Assembly (NCBI GenBank): GCA_038049695.1 | Contig: CP142456.1 | Span: forward strand, 74,361,422 to 74,425,421 | Reading direction: 5' to 3' | Length of the DNA: 64,000 nt | Source: Cinnamomum chago | Taxonomy: Eukaryota; Streptophyta; Magnoliopsida; Laurales; Lauraceae | Shown here: positions 49,152 to 61,800 of the stretch, one piece after another | Numbering within the stretch: the stretch's first letter is position 1 | Layout: each line of letters starts with the position of its first letter | The notes under the pieces: model-generated | Database searches by the model: none | What the model was told of the DNA's origin: nothing | Seen by the model: only the letters and a program-made list of their open reading frames with translations | Made by a program: the position numbers and the translations under genes

Positions 49152-49658
49152 GGGTATGTTTGTGTAACACTTTTCTACGGAAAAGTTGACGATTTTTCAC
49201 GTAAAATATATTTTTTCAAGCATTTTGTGCAGAACAATTCAATAGAAACGCTTTCCTGCCTCGTTAGCATTTTCCTTGATAATGGTGAAACTAGGTTTCC
49301 TATGGGGGCATGGTAAATGGATTTCTTCAAAAATCTTCTCCCTCTTGCCCATTTCAACCCAAAACCTTAGAATTCTTTCATTTTTTATTTTTTAAAATAA
49401 ATTATCAAATGATGCTGAATAAATAATATATATGTTATGTTATTTTTTTAAAAAAAATTATTTCACTAGATAAGAAATTTTAATTTTCTATAAGGAATCC
49501 ACAGCCACACCAAACAATATTAGCATCAATTCAATAAGATTTTTTTTTCATCAAACATAAATTTCTAAATTATAAAGAAATCTTTTTCCGAGGTTTCCGA
49601 TTCTATGGAATTTGCGGACGCGGTAATTTCCCCTTCCAGCTTGTACACAAACATGCCC
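49152..49658. mobile_element. 507-bp MITE just upstream of ALG12
   Basis: The left end is GGGTATGTTTGTGTAACAC and the right end GTACACAAACATGCCC, inverted with two differences. Both ends are flanked by TA, compatible with a Tc1/mariner-type MITE, though the end sequence also resembles other MITE groups. It stops about 150 bp before the ALG12 start codon, so it may lie in the promoter. Confidence 0.55.
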
Positions 49659-49804
49659 TAGGTTTGGAGAATTGCATGCAAAAGTCCCACCGAGTCACGC
49701 TGGACGCTTGACTCGTCAAGTCTGACTACTCCTAGGTTTTCTTTTCGTTTTCCTCCCTCCCAAATCCAACACCCAAACTACTCTCTCTCTCTCTCTGTGC
49801 ATCA

Positions 49805-52800
49805 ATGGCTACTACGACTACGAAATCCGAACCTTCCAGAGCCAAATCCTCGAAATTCCTGCAACTTTACGGTAAAAGATTCAATCTTTTTGCTTCTATC
49901 CAATGCCACAAACTCTCAATTTTCATTCAACGGACTCTGTAACGGAAAAGGTCCGATTTGTATCCAGGTTGGGATTTGCTGCTTGGATCAATCGCTGCCT
50001 TTTACGTTTTCATGGTTCCTTACACGAAAGTCGAAGAAAGTTTCAACGTTCAGGTAATCTAGAGAATGCCACATTCAGAAAATTTCAATTTGTTTTGTAG
50101 GAGATGGGGGAATTAGGAAGTTTCAAAAAATGTGATTTTTTTGGTTAGATGAAACCCTAGATCAAACTTCAATACTACTTAGAAGTGTGGGGTGCTTTTC
50201 TATCATCTGCTTTGATCGTCTATGCCTCTTGATTTGCTGTGATTCTTCTTCTTTCTCTTTCCTTTTGAATTCATTCCGCACCAGCTGAAAACCCCTCAAT
50301 GTAAATGTCGGATTTAGATTTCTTAGATTTTGGTCATGTCTTGTCCAGTCACTAACTTGTGCCTTGTTTTCTGTTGTTGTTATGTCTCTGTTCATTAAGG
50401 CAATGCACGATATTCTTCATCATCGTCATCACCTAGACAAGGCAAGTTCACCTTTACTATTGGATCCATTGATTGATCTTATCATGATGAATGGTCTATC
50501 TCAATATTGCTGAGACTAAGCGTAATGACTGGCTAACATACATTTGCCTATTCCAGTATGACCATTTTGATTTTCCAGGAGTCGTTCCTCGCACTTTCAT
50601 TGGTAAGGCGCCTGTGCTTTTACAGATACATATTTGCATAAATGTGTGTAGTCTGCCTAGTGTCTATTAGGGATTTATATTTCTCTTCCATTTATTCCAA
50701 ACTATTGTCATTCTCTGGTGAAGCTGAGTCTTATCAGTTTGGCTATTGTAGAATTTCAGTTTCCAATTGAAATCTGAAGTTGTTATCAAGTGGGTCACTG
50801 TTGTTGGAAGCCAGGCTTACATAAGTTGATGAACTTAGCAATGACTCGCCTTTCAGGTGCCATTCTTGTATCATTCTTAGCATCACCTCTCGTGCTAGTG
50901 TTGCATATGATGCAATTGCCAAAGAGTTATGGTCTTATTGCAGGTTAGTTGCTTAAACTCTTCAACAATCTTGGTCTTGACTTGTAGTTCTGATTTGATG
51001 TTAGTAGACTGAAAATTTTGTTTGAGCCCCTTTTGTGAATCCAAACTTTCTAAGCAAGCCCTTCCATTCAAATTGGGTTGACATTCACTATTGTGCCGAC
51101 GATGTGATTTGGGGGTTAATAACGTGTTCTTTTCATGAGTGTTCAGTTTGATGGTCTGTCACTGATGATAATCTGGAGTCTGGATTATACCATGCATGGA
51201 AGCAGGGCTCAATGCACTATCTGGATTTATGAAACGTGGGTCCCATGCTATAGTCTAAAGGGAGCTACTTAACTAATGAGCTTGTTTTGCATGCATGCTC
51301 ATGCATTTTAGGATAGTATATTTGCTAATCTTCATGTCAGCTCTTCATAATTTCCACATTTTCAATTCTGAGATCTTACTCTTTCATATGCTTGGATCTT
51401 TTCCTTTTTATCTAAGCTTCCATGATGGAACTCTTTACTATGTTATCAACTCTCGGTTTCTTTTGCATAGAATTGATTTCCAAAAAAAATTTCAATTCCA
51501 CATCTTCAATTCTGAGATCATAATCTTTCATATGCTTGGATCTTTTCCTTTTTATCCAAGCTTCCATGGTGGGAATCTTCACTATGTTATTAACTCTTGG
51601 TATCTTTTCATAGAATTGATTTCCAAAAAAGCTTTCACTCCAATTCTCGAGAAAGTTCTCATGCTTCAGTAACATTTCTTGGGTTTCATCTTCTTCTTTG
51701 GCTCCTTGGGCTTTTCATCTCTTATTCAGTGAGACCAAGGCCTTAGTTGCTATGCTTAATGTGGTGTTCAGACATATGGGAAGATCGGCTAATTCCCTAG
51801 AGGACTCTTTGGCTAAACTAGGGCTGGACAGATCTTTGCCTTTTGTTGGTTTTCCCATGTAATTTTTGTTTTCGTTGCTTCTATGGTATAAGGCTTTTAT
51901 ACCTTTGTCAACCAATTTTCAATTAAGGCATCCATTGTAATAGCTTCTTTCAATGATTTTTTTTGTTACAATGTTACCAATAAAAAAAAAGGGGATTTTA
52001 CCGAAAAAGTCCCATAAGACTTGCTGTAGAGCAAAATAGCTTTCGAAGATATAAAATGACCATACTAGTCCCAGTGGCCCTTTTCGATTCATTTTTTTTG
52101 TTGTTTCGCAGAGCGGCGATATCCCCGCTCACCTGCATATACGAGCGGGGATATCCCCGCACGTTTTTTCTTTTTCTTCACACTTAAGCGGCGATATCCC
52201 CGCTCACTTGTTTATTCTTCTTCTTCCTCTTCCTCCTCCTCCCCCTTCCTCCAATTCCTTCCAACTCTACCAACTAATCGAATACCCCTTATATCCAACT
52301 TTCATAGGAAGCCAGGCACTGCCCATCTCTGATCATTTATTTCAAAGGCGAGAACAATGCAAACCCAAAAATTCGTCCCAAACAATGGAGAACTAGAAAA
52401 TCCTTCCTAATTGTCACTCTGTAACTTCAAGTTTCTTTTAGCTCCATTCAGGAACCTTGGAGATCCAAGCAAAAATCCTTCCCAGTATGCCACAATGTAA
52501 CTTATTGGTCAGGTTTCTTTTTCCTCCAATCAAGATCTTTGGATACCCAAGAATCAATGGCCACAACACTAGTAAAAGATGCAGCTAAGCAATGAAAAAA
52601 TGAAGGTCACCGGACACAATTGTTAGGGTGTTTACCTTGAGAGCTCCTACTAAGTGCTGACATATCTGTATCCCTTCAGTGCATGAGAAGCAGTCCACTC
52701 ACCTTAGGCCATTAGAGTTTTTGCTTGCAGACAATGCCAGTCACTACCTTGGTATGCTTCATCTTCACTTTCACCTATAAAACTGCAGTGGAAGCAGGTT

Positions 52801-55800
52801 CTCACATATGCATCAAAGTTGAATACATATATAAGGGGTAATTGATTAGTTGGCTGAGGTGGAAGGAGTTGGAGGAAGGAGGAGGAGGAAGAAGAAGAAG
52901 AAGAATGAATGAGTGGGTGGGGATATCGCCGCTTAATTGTGAAGAAGAAGAAAAAACGAGCAGGGATATCCCCGCTCATATATGCAGGTGAGTGGGGATA
53001 TCGCCGCTCGGAGAAACAACAAAAAAAATGAATTGAAAAAGGCCACTGGGATTAGTACGGTCATTTCATATATTCCAAAACCATTTTGCTCTACAGTGAG
53101 TCTTATGGGACTTTTTCGGTAAAATCCCCAAAAAAAAATCTCCAACACCACCTGTGGCATGTTTGTTAGTCCTCCCCTCCTATGATAACTACTCCCTCAA
53201 ACAAGGAAAAAAAAATCATTTTTATTTGGGGTTAACAATTAATGTTGTAACAAGAGGTAGCAAAGAAATAAACATGAAATTTGAGATGTTATATTTTAGA
53301 TTGTTGTCGGTATAAATAAGGCACAAAGAATTATGAAGTGTTCCTACAGAAGGGAAACAACTTGGACCATTTTACAAAGATTTATTAATGTATAAAAGCA
53401 TCAAGAGTGAAAGAGAAACAATGAGGTTGTTTCCATGAGAAGAAGCCGCTACTCTCTTTGATGTTGCTTTAGAACTGAGGCATACCGAGCTTCCCCTTAG
53501 AATCTCAAGGCTTGCATGGAACAGTCAAGTTGAAAGTTTGAAAAAGTACCAAGAATCTCTCTCACACGAGCTTAGTGTAGGTCTTATAGAATTTCTAGCA
53601 GTGACCATCTCATAAATCATCTACTAGACGTATTTGTGGGGGCAAGAGTTACAAATCAAGGTCGTTGATCCTTATTTTTTGGCTGTTTGCTTCCCAAGGG
53701 GATATCCTTAATTTTTAGGGGCCTTTGTTCACGGGAGACAAGTCCTAGATGTAGTCTTGGCAGCTAATGAACATGTTGATACTGGAGACAAGCTATGATA
53801 CCCTGATACTTAAAAAGAGGCAATCTACCCATGTCATATCATATTTAATACTCCATTTTTATGTGTAAAATAGGTGTCCTTGCAGTATCCAAGGTGTGTC
53901 TTTATTGTTTCCTTACCGACTACCTATCTCGACATCTTAAGATACAAAGAGAAGAAGCATATGATTGTGTGGACTGGGGGTCTCACAAGTGCCTTCCTCA
54001 GAGGATGGGCTTCAGAGTAAAATGGAGGACCTGGGTGAAAGATTGTGTGGGCTCAACCATGTTTTGTATCCTCCTAGAGCTACCATTCAAATAAATAAAT
54101 AAATAAAATGTGGTCTATTTGAGGTCCATTAAAAGGTGCATGCTATTACTCGGTTGGCATTTCAAAGGAGAATTTTGATGACGGATAACTTGTGGAAAAG
54201 GCAAACTGTCATAGTCAATGCTTGTCCTTTGCGCTTTAGGATGGAGGAAACAATGACTCATTATTCCTCCGTTGTCCTTGTGCTCAATCAGTGTGCATTA
54301 TGGTCCTATCATGGTTTGATAGCTTGTGGTCGTTCCCAAACTCTTGGCATGTTCCTTGATTTTTTATTTTTTTTTAATTTTTGTTTTGCTTTGTGGGGTA
54401 TGGGGACAATTAAATCTCTGCGGGGAAGTCCCTTTGGAAATTAACTTTCTTGGGGCCTATGGATTATTTGGAATGAGAGAAGATGTTTCGATGGTCTGAG
54501 GGCAAAGTCCCTTTGGAAATTAGCTTTCTGGGGGCCTATGGATTATTTGGAATGAGAGAAATAGAATATGTTTTGATGGTCTGTGAGGGGAAAGTCCCTT
54601 TGGAAATTAGCTTTTTGGGGGACTATGGATTATTTGGAATAAGAGAAATAGAAGATGTTTTGATGCTAAAATCTTGGGCCAGGTTTTCTAGCAGCTAAGC
54701 TTTGCCATTCTAATGTCTCCTTGCTTTAGTGCTAAAAGGTTTCGGAGTGTCTATGAGCTTTCTCAATCACTGCTGGAATGTTGACTAATGATATGTGGTG
54801 AAAGCAGGCTGCTCCTCTTGTGGAGTTACCCCCCTGGAAGGGACGCTTAAGCTGAACTTTGATAGCATTGTTTTGGCAATTTCGTGAAGAGCTGGGCAGG
54901 GGCTTGTGGAGGGCCTCGGTGAGGGGTATCCCTCTACTTAGGCCCTGTTGGTTTTGCCCTTGTTAATGATGAAACCAGTAGAGCATAAGAAGCAGTGATG
55001 ATGTGGTTCTGTAGCTCAGTTCATTAGAGCATTAACAATAAAAAAAGTAAAAATAAAAAGCTAAGATGAAGGCTGATCAGGTAGATCTGTAAGTCGCTAG
55101 AGGCTATCAAGAAGAGCCTGGGACATCTAATTACAGGAGATTCCTCTTGTGCTATTATGGCCCCATGGTGTCTTGTAGAAGAAATCTCTGACGTGATAAA
55201 GGGGCTTCCTGATTTCCTTTATCCATAACTCAAAAGTGCCAACTTGACCCTAGATTCCCTTGCCAAAGGAGTTTCTGGAGACCAGATTATCTTCATTTCG
55301 GTGTTCTCTGAAGGAGGTTTCTGGCTTAGGAGGCCCATTTACGGCTGGATGGTTTTCTTTGGTGTCATTTTTTTGCAGTCATTTTACGTATGCAAATGAT
55401 TCCCATATGTAATGGTTGCACATCATCATATTTGTTTTTTCTCACATGCATAAATGATGTGTGAAAATTGTGTAAATAAGGCCGTTTATGCACCAAAATT
55501 TTCATACCAAAATAGGTGTGAAACACTTTCACACCTCTCTTGCAAAAGGTGCCAGTACACTTCTTACATGTGATTGCATTTCTGTGGGGCCCATCAAACA
55601 CCCTTATGTTTTTCATTCTTGTGGGGCTCATATTTGTAATCCAAACCGTTTAGTTTGTTTATTAGACTAAAAAACCCCAAGATCTTGAAGCTAATTATCT
55701 TATTTCTTCATGGATTTTGAGTAATTTGTGAAAAAAGTCCCAACCCATAAATCTAATTTTCTACACTTCCATTGGCCCCAATTCATGATCTGAACTGTTT

Positions 55801-58800
55801 AATATTCTTGTATTAATGGTTAATATTAGGACATTTAGTTTCATATCTTAATTATTCATGGATTTTTGGAAAAAGCCCAAAAGGTCCAAATACATTTAAA
55901 GCTGTTGGATATACTCATTTAGTCATGTGAAAGTGGTGATTTTGACAAACATGGAGTGTTTTGCATGTGTAACATTTGCATATGTAACATTTACATGTGT
56001 AAAACCCATTTTCTTATCACGTGTATAAGGCAAACGACCCCTTACCTTGTTTTTGGCTTCAAGCTGCTTGTCTTGTTAGGCTTTTGTTTATATCTATATT
56101 CTTGTATGCTTACAGTTCTTACTTTTACTACATTTTCTTGTCTGAATACATGCATATAACATTCATCAATTTTTTTAAAAATGGCAGTGAATCCAATAAA
56201 TATTTTCTATTAAGTAATTGCCCAGCTCCTTCTTTTCTCATTTTGTATTAAGCCATACTAAGGGAGAAAATTATTTGCTTTGATTTAAAAAGGATTGTGT
56301 ATAATTTGTTATTCGCTTTGACTTGATTTTTTCTTCTTTTAATAGCTTATTTGTATTGCATGTATCTGTTACTTTAGGACTATGCGATTAATTTATTATT
56401 ATTATTTTTTTGTTGGTGCCTAGTTCGCTTGGTGTTAGGTTGCATCATATTGTCAACATTACGGTTTTTCCGCATTCAGGTATGCTTTTGAATATTTATT
56501 TCTTGATTTACCTATGATATCATTCATAGGTAGAAGGGCCCTGCTTGCCAAATCATCCATTTGATTTTATATATCCAATCATTGTTTCTGTCCAACTTTC
56601 TATATATATTTGGAGAACTTGTATGTGCAGTTGCTATAGCCATGTTTATTTTACAACACTAAGAATCATTCTTCTCTTCTTTTTTCCTTATTTATTTATT
56701 TATTTTACAATGACTTGAATTTGCACACTCACAAACACAATACACTGATCCTTACCAGCTGAGTAACATCTAGATTTTGACATCAGCATATTTCATATTC
56801 CTTCTCAAGGATCCAGATTTTGAAGCTATTTTTTGATGCAAGGAACTCTTCCAGTATATGACATGGATACGTAAGGGACATGCCATGGACATGCAGGGGC
56901 ACAGATTTTACACATAAAAAGTGAAGAATCGGATATGATATGACACGATACATTGCACATTTTGAAGTATCCGTACATCATAGTTTGAAAGTCATCTTAC
57001 AACTGACATTTGCAAATCAAAGTAATTGATGTTTTAGATAAAAGCCCTTAGCACAGTTTGAAGGTGCCCTTTTTTTGTAACCTCATGGCTACTGGTTTGA
57101 CTTATCACTTATGTTACTTAACAAAAGAAAAGCAATTGATTATCTTTTGAAAAAAAAAAGAAAGAAAGAAAGAAAAGAAAAGTAATTGGTGTTTGACTTT
57201 CATCTTCAAGTATTCTTTTAACTTGGTATGTTTGAAATTTGCAATTATTTCCTAAAAGAATCTGGTTTAAATGTTTTGAATCATGGTCTCTTTCCTGGGC
57301 ATATGAAAAATAACCAAGCTATGAACTGATACATCTTGAAGTAGTACTGATGCAGATGATGTGTCTGGCATTATTCCACTTATTCTTATACTAATACTCA
57401 CCAGAGTTGTACTTTTTTCTGGTACAGGTTAGAAAGAAATTTGGTTATCAGGTTGAAGCTTTCTTTGTAATACTAACAGCTTGTCAGTTTCATTTGACGT
57501 TCTACTGCACACGCCCTCTTCCTAACATACTGTCATTTGGTTTAGGTAATATTTCAGTGCAACTGTACTCTTCGTTCTCTATGTTGAAGTTTTCTTTGCA
57601 AAATTAGGCCTGCTTGGCTTACGTTTAGTGGTGCATCATGCATGGGCTAGTGGAATAGCGTCTTAATCTTTAGAAGTTTAACCTACTTACACGGCGAAGA
57701 TTGTCTGTTATGTCTGTGCTTTCAAAATGATGTATTGCTGCTCTAATACTACACCAAACAACAAATAAGCCAATACATAGGGTTGTTGCTTCATGGGTCA
57801 ATGTTGTCCTCGTGTAGATTTGGCCCTTACATGTATATATGCATCGTGTCTGACAGTACACTTACCATTGAGCATGCTCATGAAGTTTGCAAGTCAAAAT
57901 AAGAACAGTTTTTAAAATAAAATGTCCTATTTTAGATATTGACTTCTGAAAAGGTTACTTAGACTAGGTCAATGCAAACATAGAAAATTATGATTTTTTA
58001 TTTCATTAACCCAATCTTCTTTTTTCTTTCTGCAGTCAACTTAGCCTATGCCTTTTGGTTGAAAGGGAATTCTTTGGCAGCTTTAAGATGTCTGGTATGC
58101 TTGTGGGGAATGAGAAATTTCAGTTTTGAATTTGAAACTTTAATCTCTAAATGTTTATAGAATAAAGTTATTGTTTTAGGTAGCAATTGAATGTTTGTCA
58201 AAACCCCTATTTATGGTGGCTTCCTTTTCTTTTTATTTCTCTCCTTTTTTGTTTTTTTATTTTTTGCTTGACAAGGGATTTGGATTCATGTACCCGCGCA
58301 CACTAGTCATCTCCCTAACCAGATCATTAACAGCCTGGGACCTGTGGTGGTTTCTTTTTTGTTGCTTTAGCAAAATATTCATTTCTTTTTATGAAGAAAG
58401 AACTGTGGAAACACCAAATGGAACCTTACTTCACTGGAACTGTGATAGGCCGTTGCTTGTATAAAGGCTAAGATGATGATGACAACAATGAACCCATTTG
58501 CTTGAGTGACTTTCTCGAAAGACTTTAATGTCCTCCCCTTAATCAATTCGTGTACCTTGTAACTCTTGAGGTCTTTATTCAGGATCTGTTTTCCGTCTTC
58601 TAAGCACATGCACAAACCATCTCAAACAGTACTCCTTTGAAGCTCAAGTAGTGTACATCTTGACAAATAACTTATAAATCATTCTATTCCTTGTACTTTC
58701 TTGATGCTGAGTTCAGTGTCTGCATGCTTGGAACTGCATTGCTATCAACGGCACATGGATATTTTGAAGTGAGGAGTGTATTCTTTCTAAACTTTCATGT

Positions 58801-61800
58801 GTATCACTTCTTTTTTTTGAAAGGTAACGGATAGTATTGGAAACAAGTACGAAGGAGACCGAGAAACGATGGGTATAAGAGACTTACACCCTACAAACCG
58901 ATTACATCAAAAACACCTCCCATGGGGGAAGATCTTTTAACTCCTTGTTTAGCTAAAGAATCCGCCAACCCGTTGGCTGATCTAACCACATGATGGAACT
59001 CCACGAGCACACGTTAAGCCAAATGCTTTAAATTTGTTAAAACTGAACTAGAGTTTCCATGGCCTAGCTTGGTTGCTAATCACCCAAGAAATCACATTGC
59101 GTGAATCACTCACCACAATCAATCTGTCGCGAAACAATCTAGAAAAGATCCTCAACACCCGAAAATGGCTAACACTTCTGCTTCATTGGAATCCATGACA
59201 CCTATGCCTTTAGGTGTATCACATATCAACGGAGGGCCTTAGTTTGCTGGTTTTAGGGTTCTTTCTTTTGTTGTGTTTTGTTACTCTACTGTCTTTTTCT
59301 CTCAGTACTCATCTCTTGTACTATTCGCTTTTTTAATGAAAGTAGCCATTCAAAAAAAAAAAAACATATCAATGTGAAATCTCATGTTAGATTCTTCACA
59401 ATGCCAGTCAGATTCATATGCAAGAACTAGATTCTTCTGGTACTATTTTAAACATTGTTTCATAGTTTTCAAAGTATTTTTATGTTTCCTTTTGAAATTT
59501 AAATAATATTTTGAAATGTTTTTCTAATTAAAGCTTGGTTTTTTCAAGTAAGATTTGTACATTATGTTATATCATATTTTTTCTTCATAAATTTTATTTG
59601 AAAATAGATGTTTATTTAAATGAATTGAATATTCTGTCAAATGCTTAGATCTGATTTTCTGTAATTTGCCAAATCAGACATGTCATACAGGTGTTGAATT
59701 CCAATACATGTACCCAAGCTCATGCTAGCTTCCTGGAACTCCATTCAATCAATTAAAATGAAAAGAACAATGAAAAGAGAACTCTTGCAAATATTCAGAT
59801 CATTCATAATTCTTGCACATATGCTGCTTTTAATCTCTGATTTACTCTGCATAAACTCTAACAATACTCTGTTTTGTGGATGGCAGACTTTCACTACGAT
59901 TGTATTTAGATGTGATACAGTGTTGCTTCTGGGCCCTGTTGGCTTATGCCTTTTATTGGTATGTGCCCCCTCCTCCCCCCCTCCCTTCCCTCCCTCCTCT
60001 CTACACACTCACACAATGAAATAATATCAGTGCACATTGTGGATGACGACTCAGAATTGTGGTGTAATTGATCCTTCTTTTATACTGCTGTTATAAATAT
60101 TATATGCTGCATGGTTGAAGTGGGCTTCCACAAATCTACAAAAATCTGCATGGGTAGAAATTTACCTGATTGTCCAAGCACGGCATAAGATGGAACCCAC
60201 AGGTTAAATGCATGTTTTGTGACTGCCCTTGTTTCTAATAAATGTCACATTCCATGTATTGTTGTTATTCCTCATCAACTTCTCTATTGTTCAGGTCATA
60301 TATCCTGTAATAGCTTCCATCCAGATGCTCATTTTTGTTTTTTAAGTTATTGAACTTATTCGTGGCAGACAAAATCAGTTTCACTATGGGAAGCGTTTAA
60401 GTGTTGCATCAGCACTGCTCTTATAGGTGCAGGTTGGTCTCTCTCTCTCTCTCTCATATTATGGGCTTAATTCTGAATGATAAGTTTGTTTTTATTTCCC
60501 ATTTTCTCAATTTGTTTTTACTAATAATCCATGGCTTCATACAGGTTTATCTCTATTGGTAGATACAGTTATGTGGCAGAGGATAGTGTGGCCCGAATTG
60601 GAGGTTTTATGGTTTAATTCTGTCCTAAATCGGAGTTCTGAGTGGGGTGTATCCTTTGCAGGAAGTGCAATTTCTCATTGCAGGGCTATACTAAACTTTC
60701 ATATAGTACTATATGTAGTGTCTTATTATTTGGATAGCTTATTTTCCTTCTGCATAATGTTTTACCATAATATATTGTGTGATCATGCACCTATTTTAAA
60801 ATAATTGTTTGTTTAGATGTGCGTGCATGTCTGCGATATACTTGTATGTGTGGCTGTGCATGTGTTTGTTTGGTTGAGTGGCTCTAAGCAGGGTGATACA
60901 TGTGTGTGTGTGTGTGGGCGTGCGATCGGGTGTGTGCTAAGAGGAGTGCGAACATGTGACAGTAATGGAATATAATTTGCTTAAGTTGCTTGGAGTTGCA
61001 TGAATACAGGCACATGTTTTGGGATCCAATTCCTGCATCAGGTGTTATAGATTCTGCAATTGAAATCTTAATTTTGAAGTTGATAATATAAAAAAACAAC
61101 ATAAAAAGAAGTAACGCACAAATTTTCCTTCACAAATAATTTAGTAGTAAATATTTCAATATTTTCGTTTGTTTCAAAGAGGTGTACTAAATGTAAAGCA
61201 CTAATAGACGGATCTTTGAAGAATCTTACATCGTGTTGTGTTAGATATGAGTCTAAATTATTGCCATTGCTCAGTTAAAAGAATCCATGCAACATACAAC
61301 ATAGCATATCCTCTTCCCTTTCTTTTCTCAATACTCAAAAAAAAAAAAATTCCTCTTCCCTTTTCTTTTATTGGTTAGCATATGTCCTTCCTTTTGAGAA
61401 CTTTCCTCATTTCTTCTGAGAGAAAAGTGAAAATCCTAGTGTTCTAAAATTTGGATTAGTACTCAACCTATTCTGGTGGGCAGGTTTTTCCCTATCAGAG
61501 TGTCACCCTGCATGATATTCCCATAATTATTAGTACTGTTACTAGTATTAGTTAATTATATTTATCTTTAATACCAAAATGTGAACAGTGGTGAACCAAG
61601 ATTTGAGTCTCTCTTCCTTTTTTTTTGTTAAATAAAATAGAGCATGTGGGATTAATGAGCAGGTAAAGGTTGAATAAGCCTGTATTCAACCCTAAACCCT
61701 GCATGATATTCCCATAATTATTGGTACTGTTACTAGTATTAATTAATTATGTTTATCTTTAATACCAAAACGTGAACAGTGGTGGCTGTGCTCAAATACA

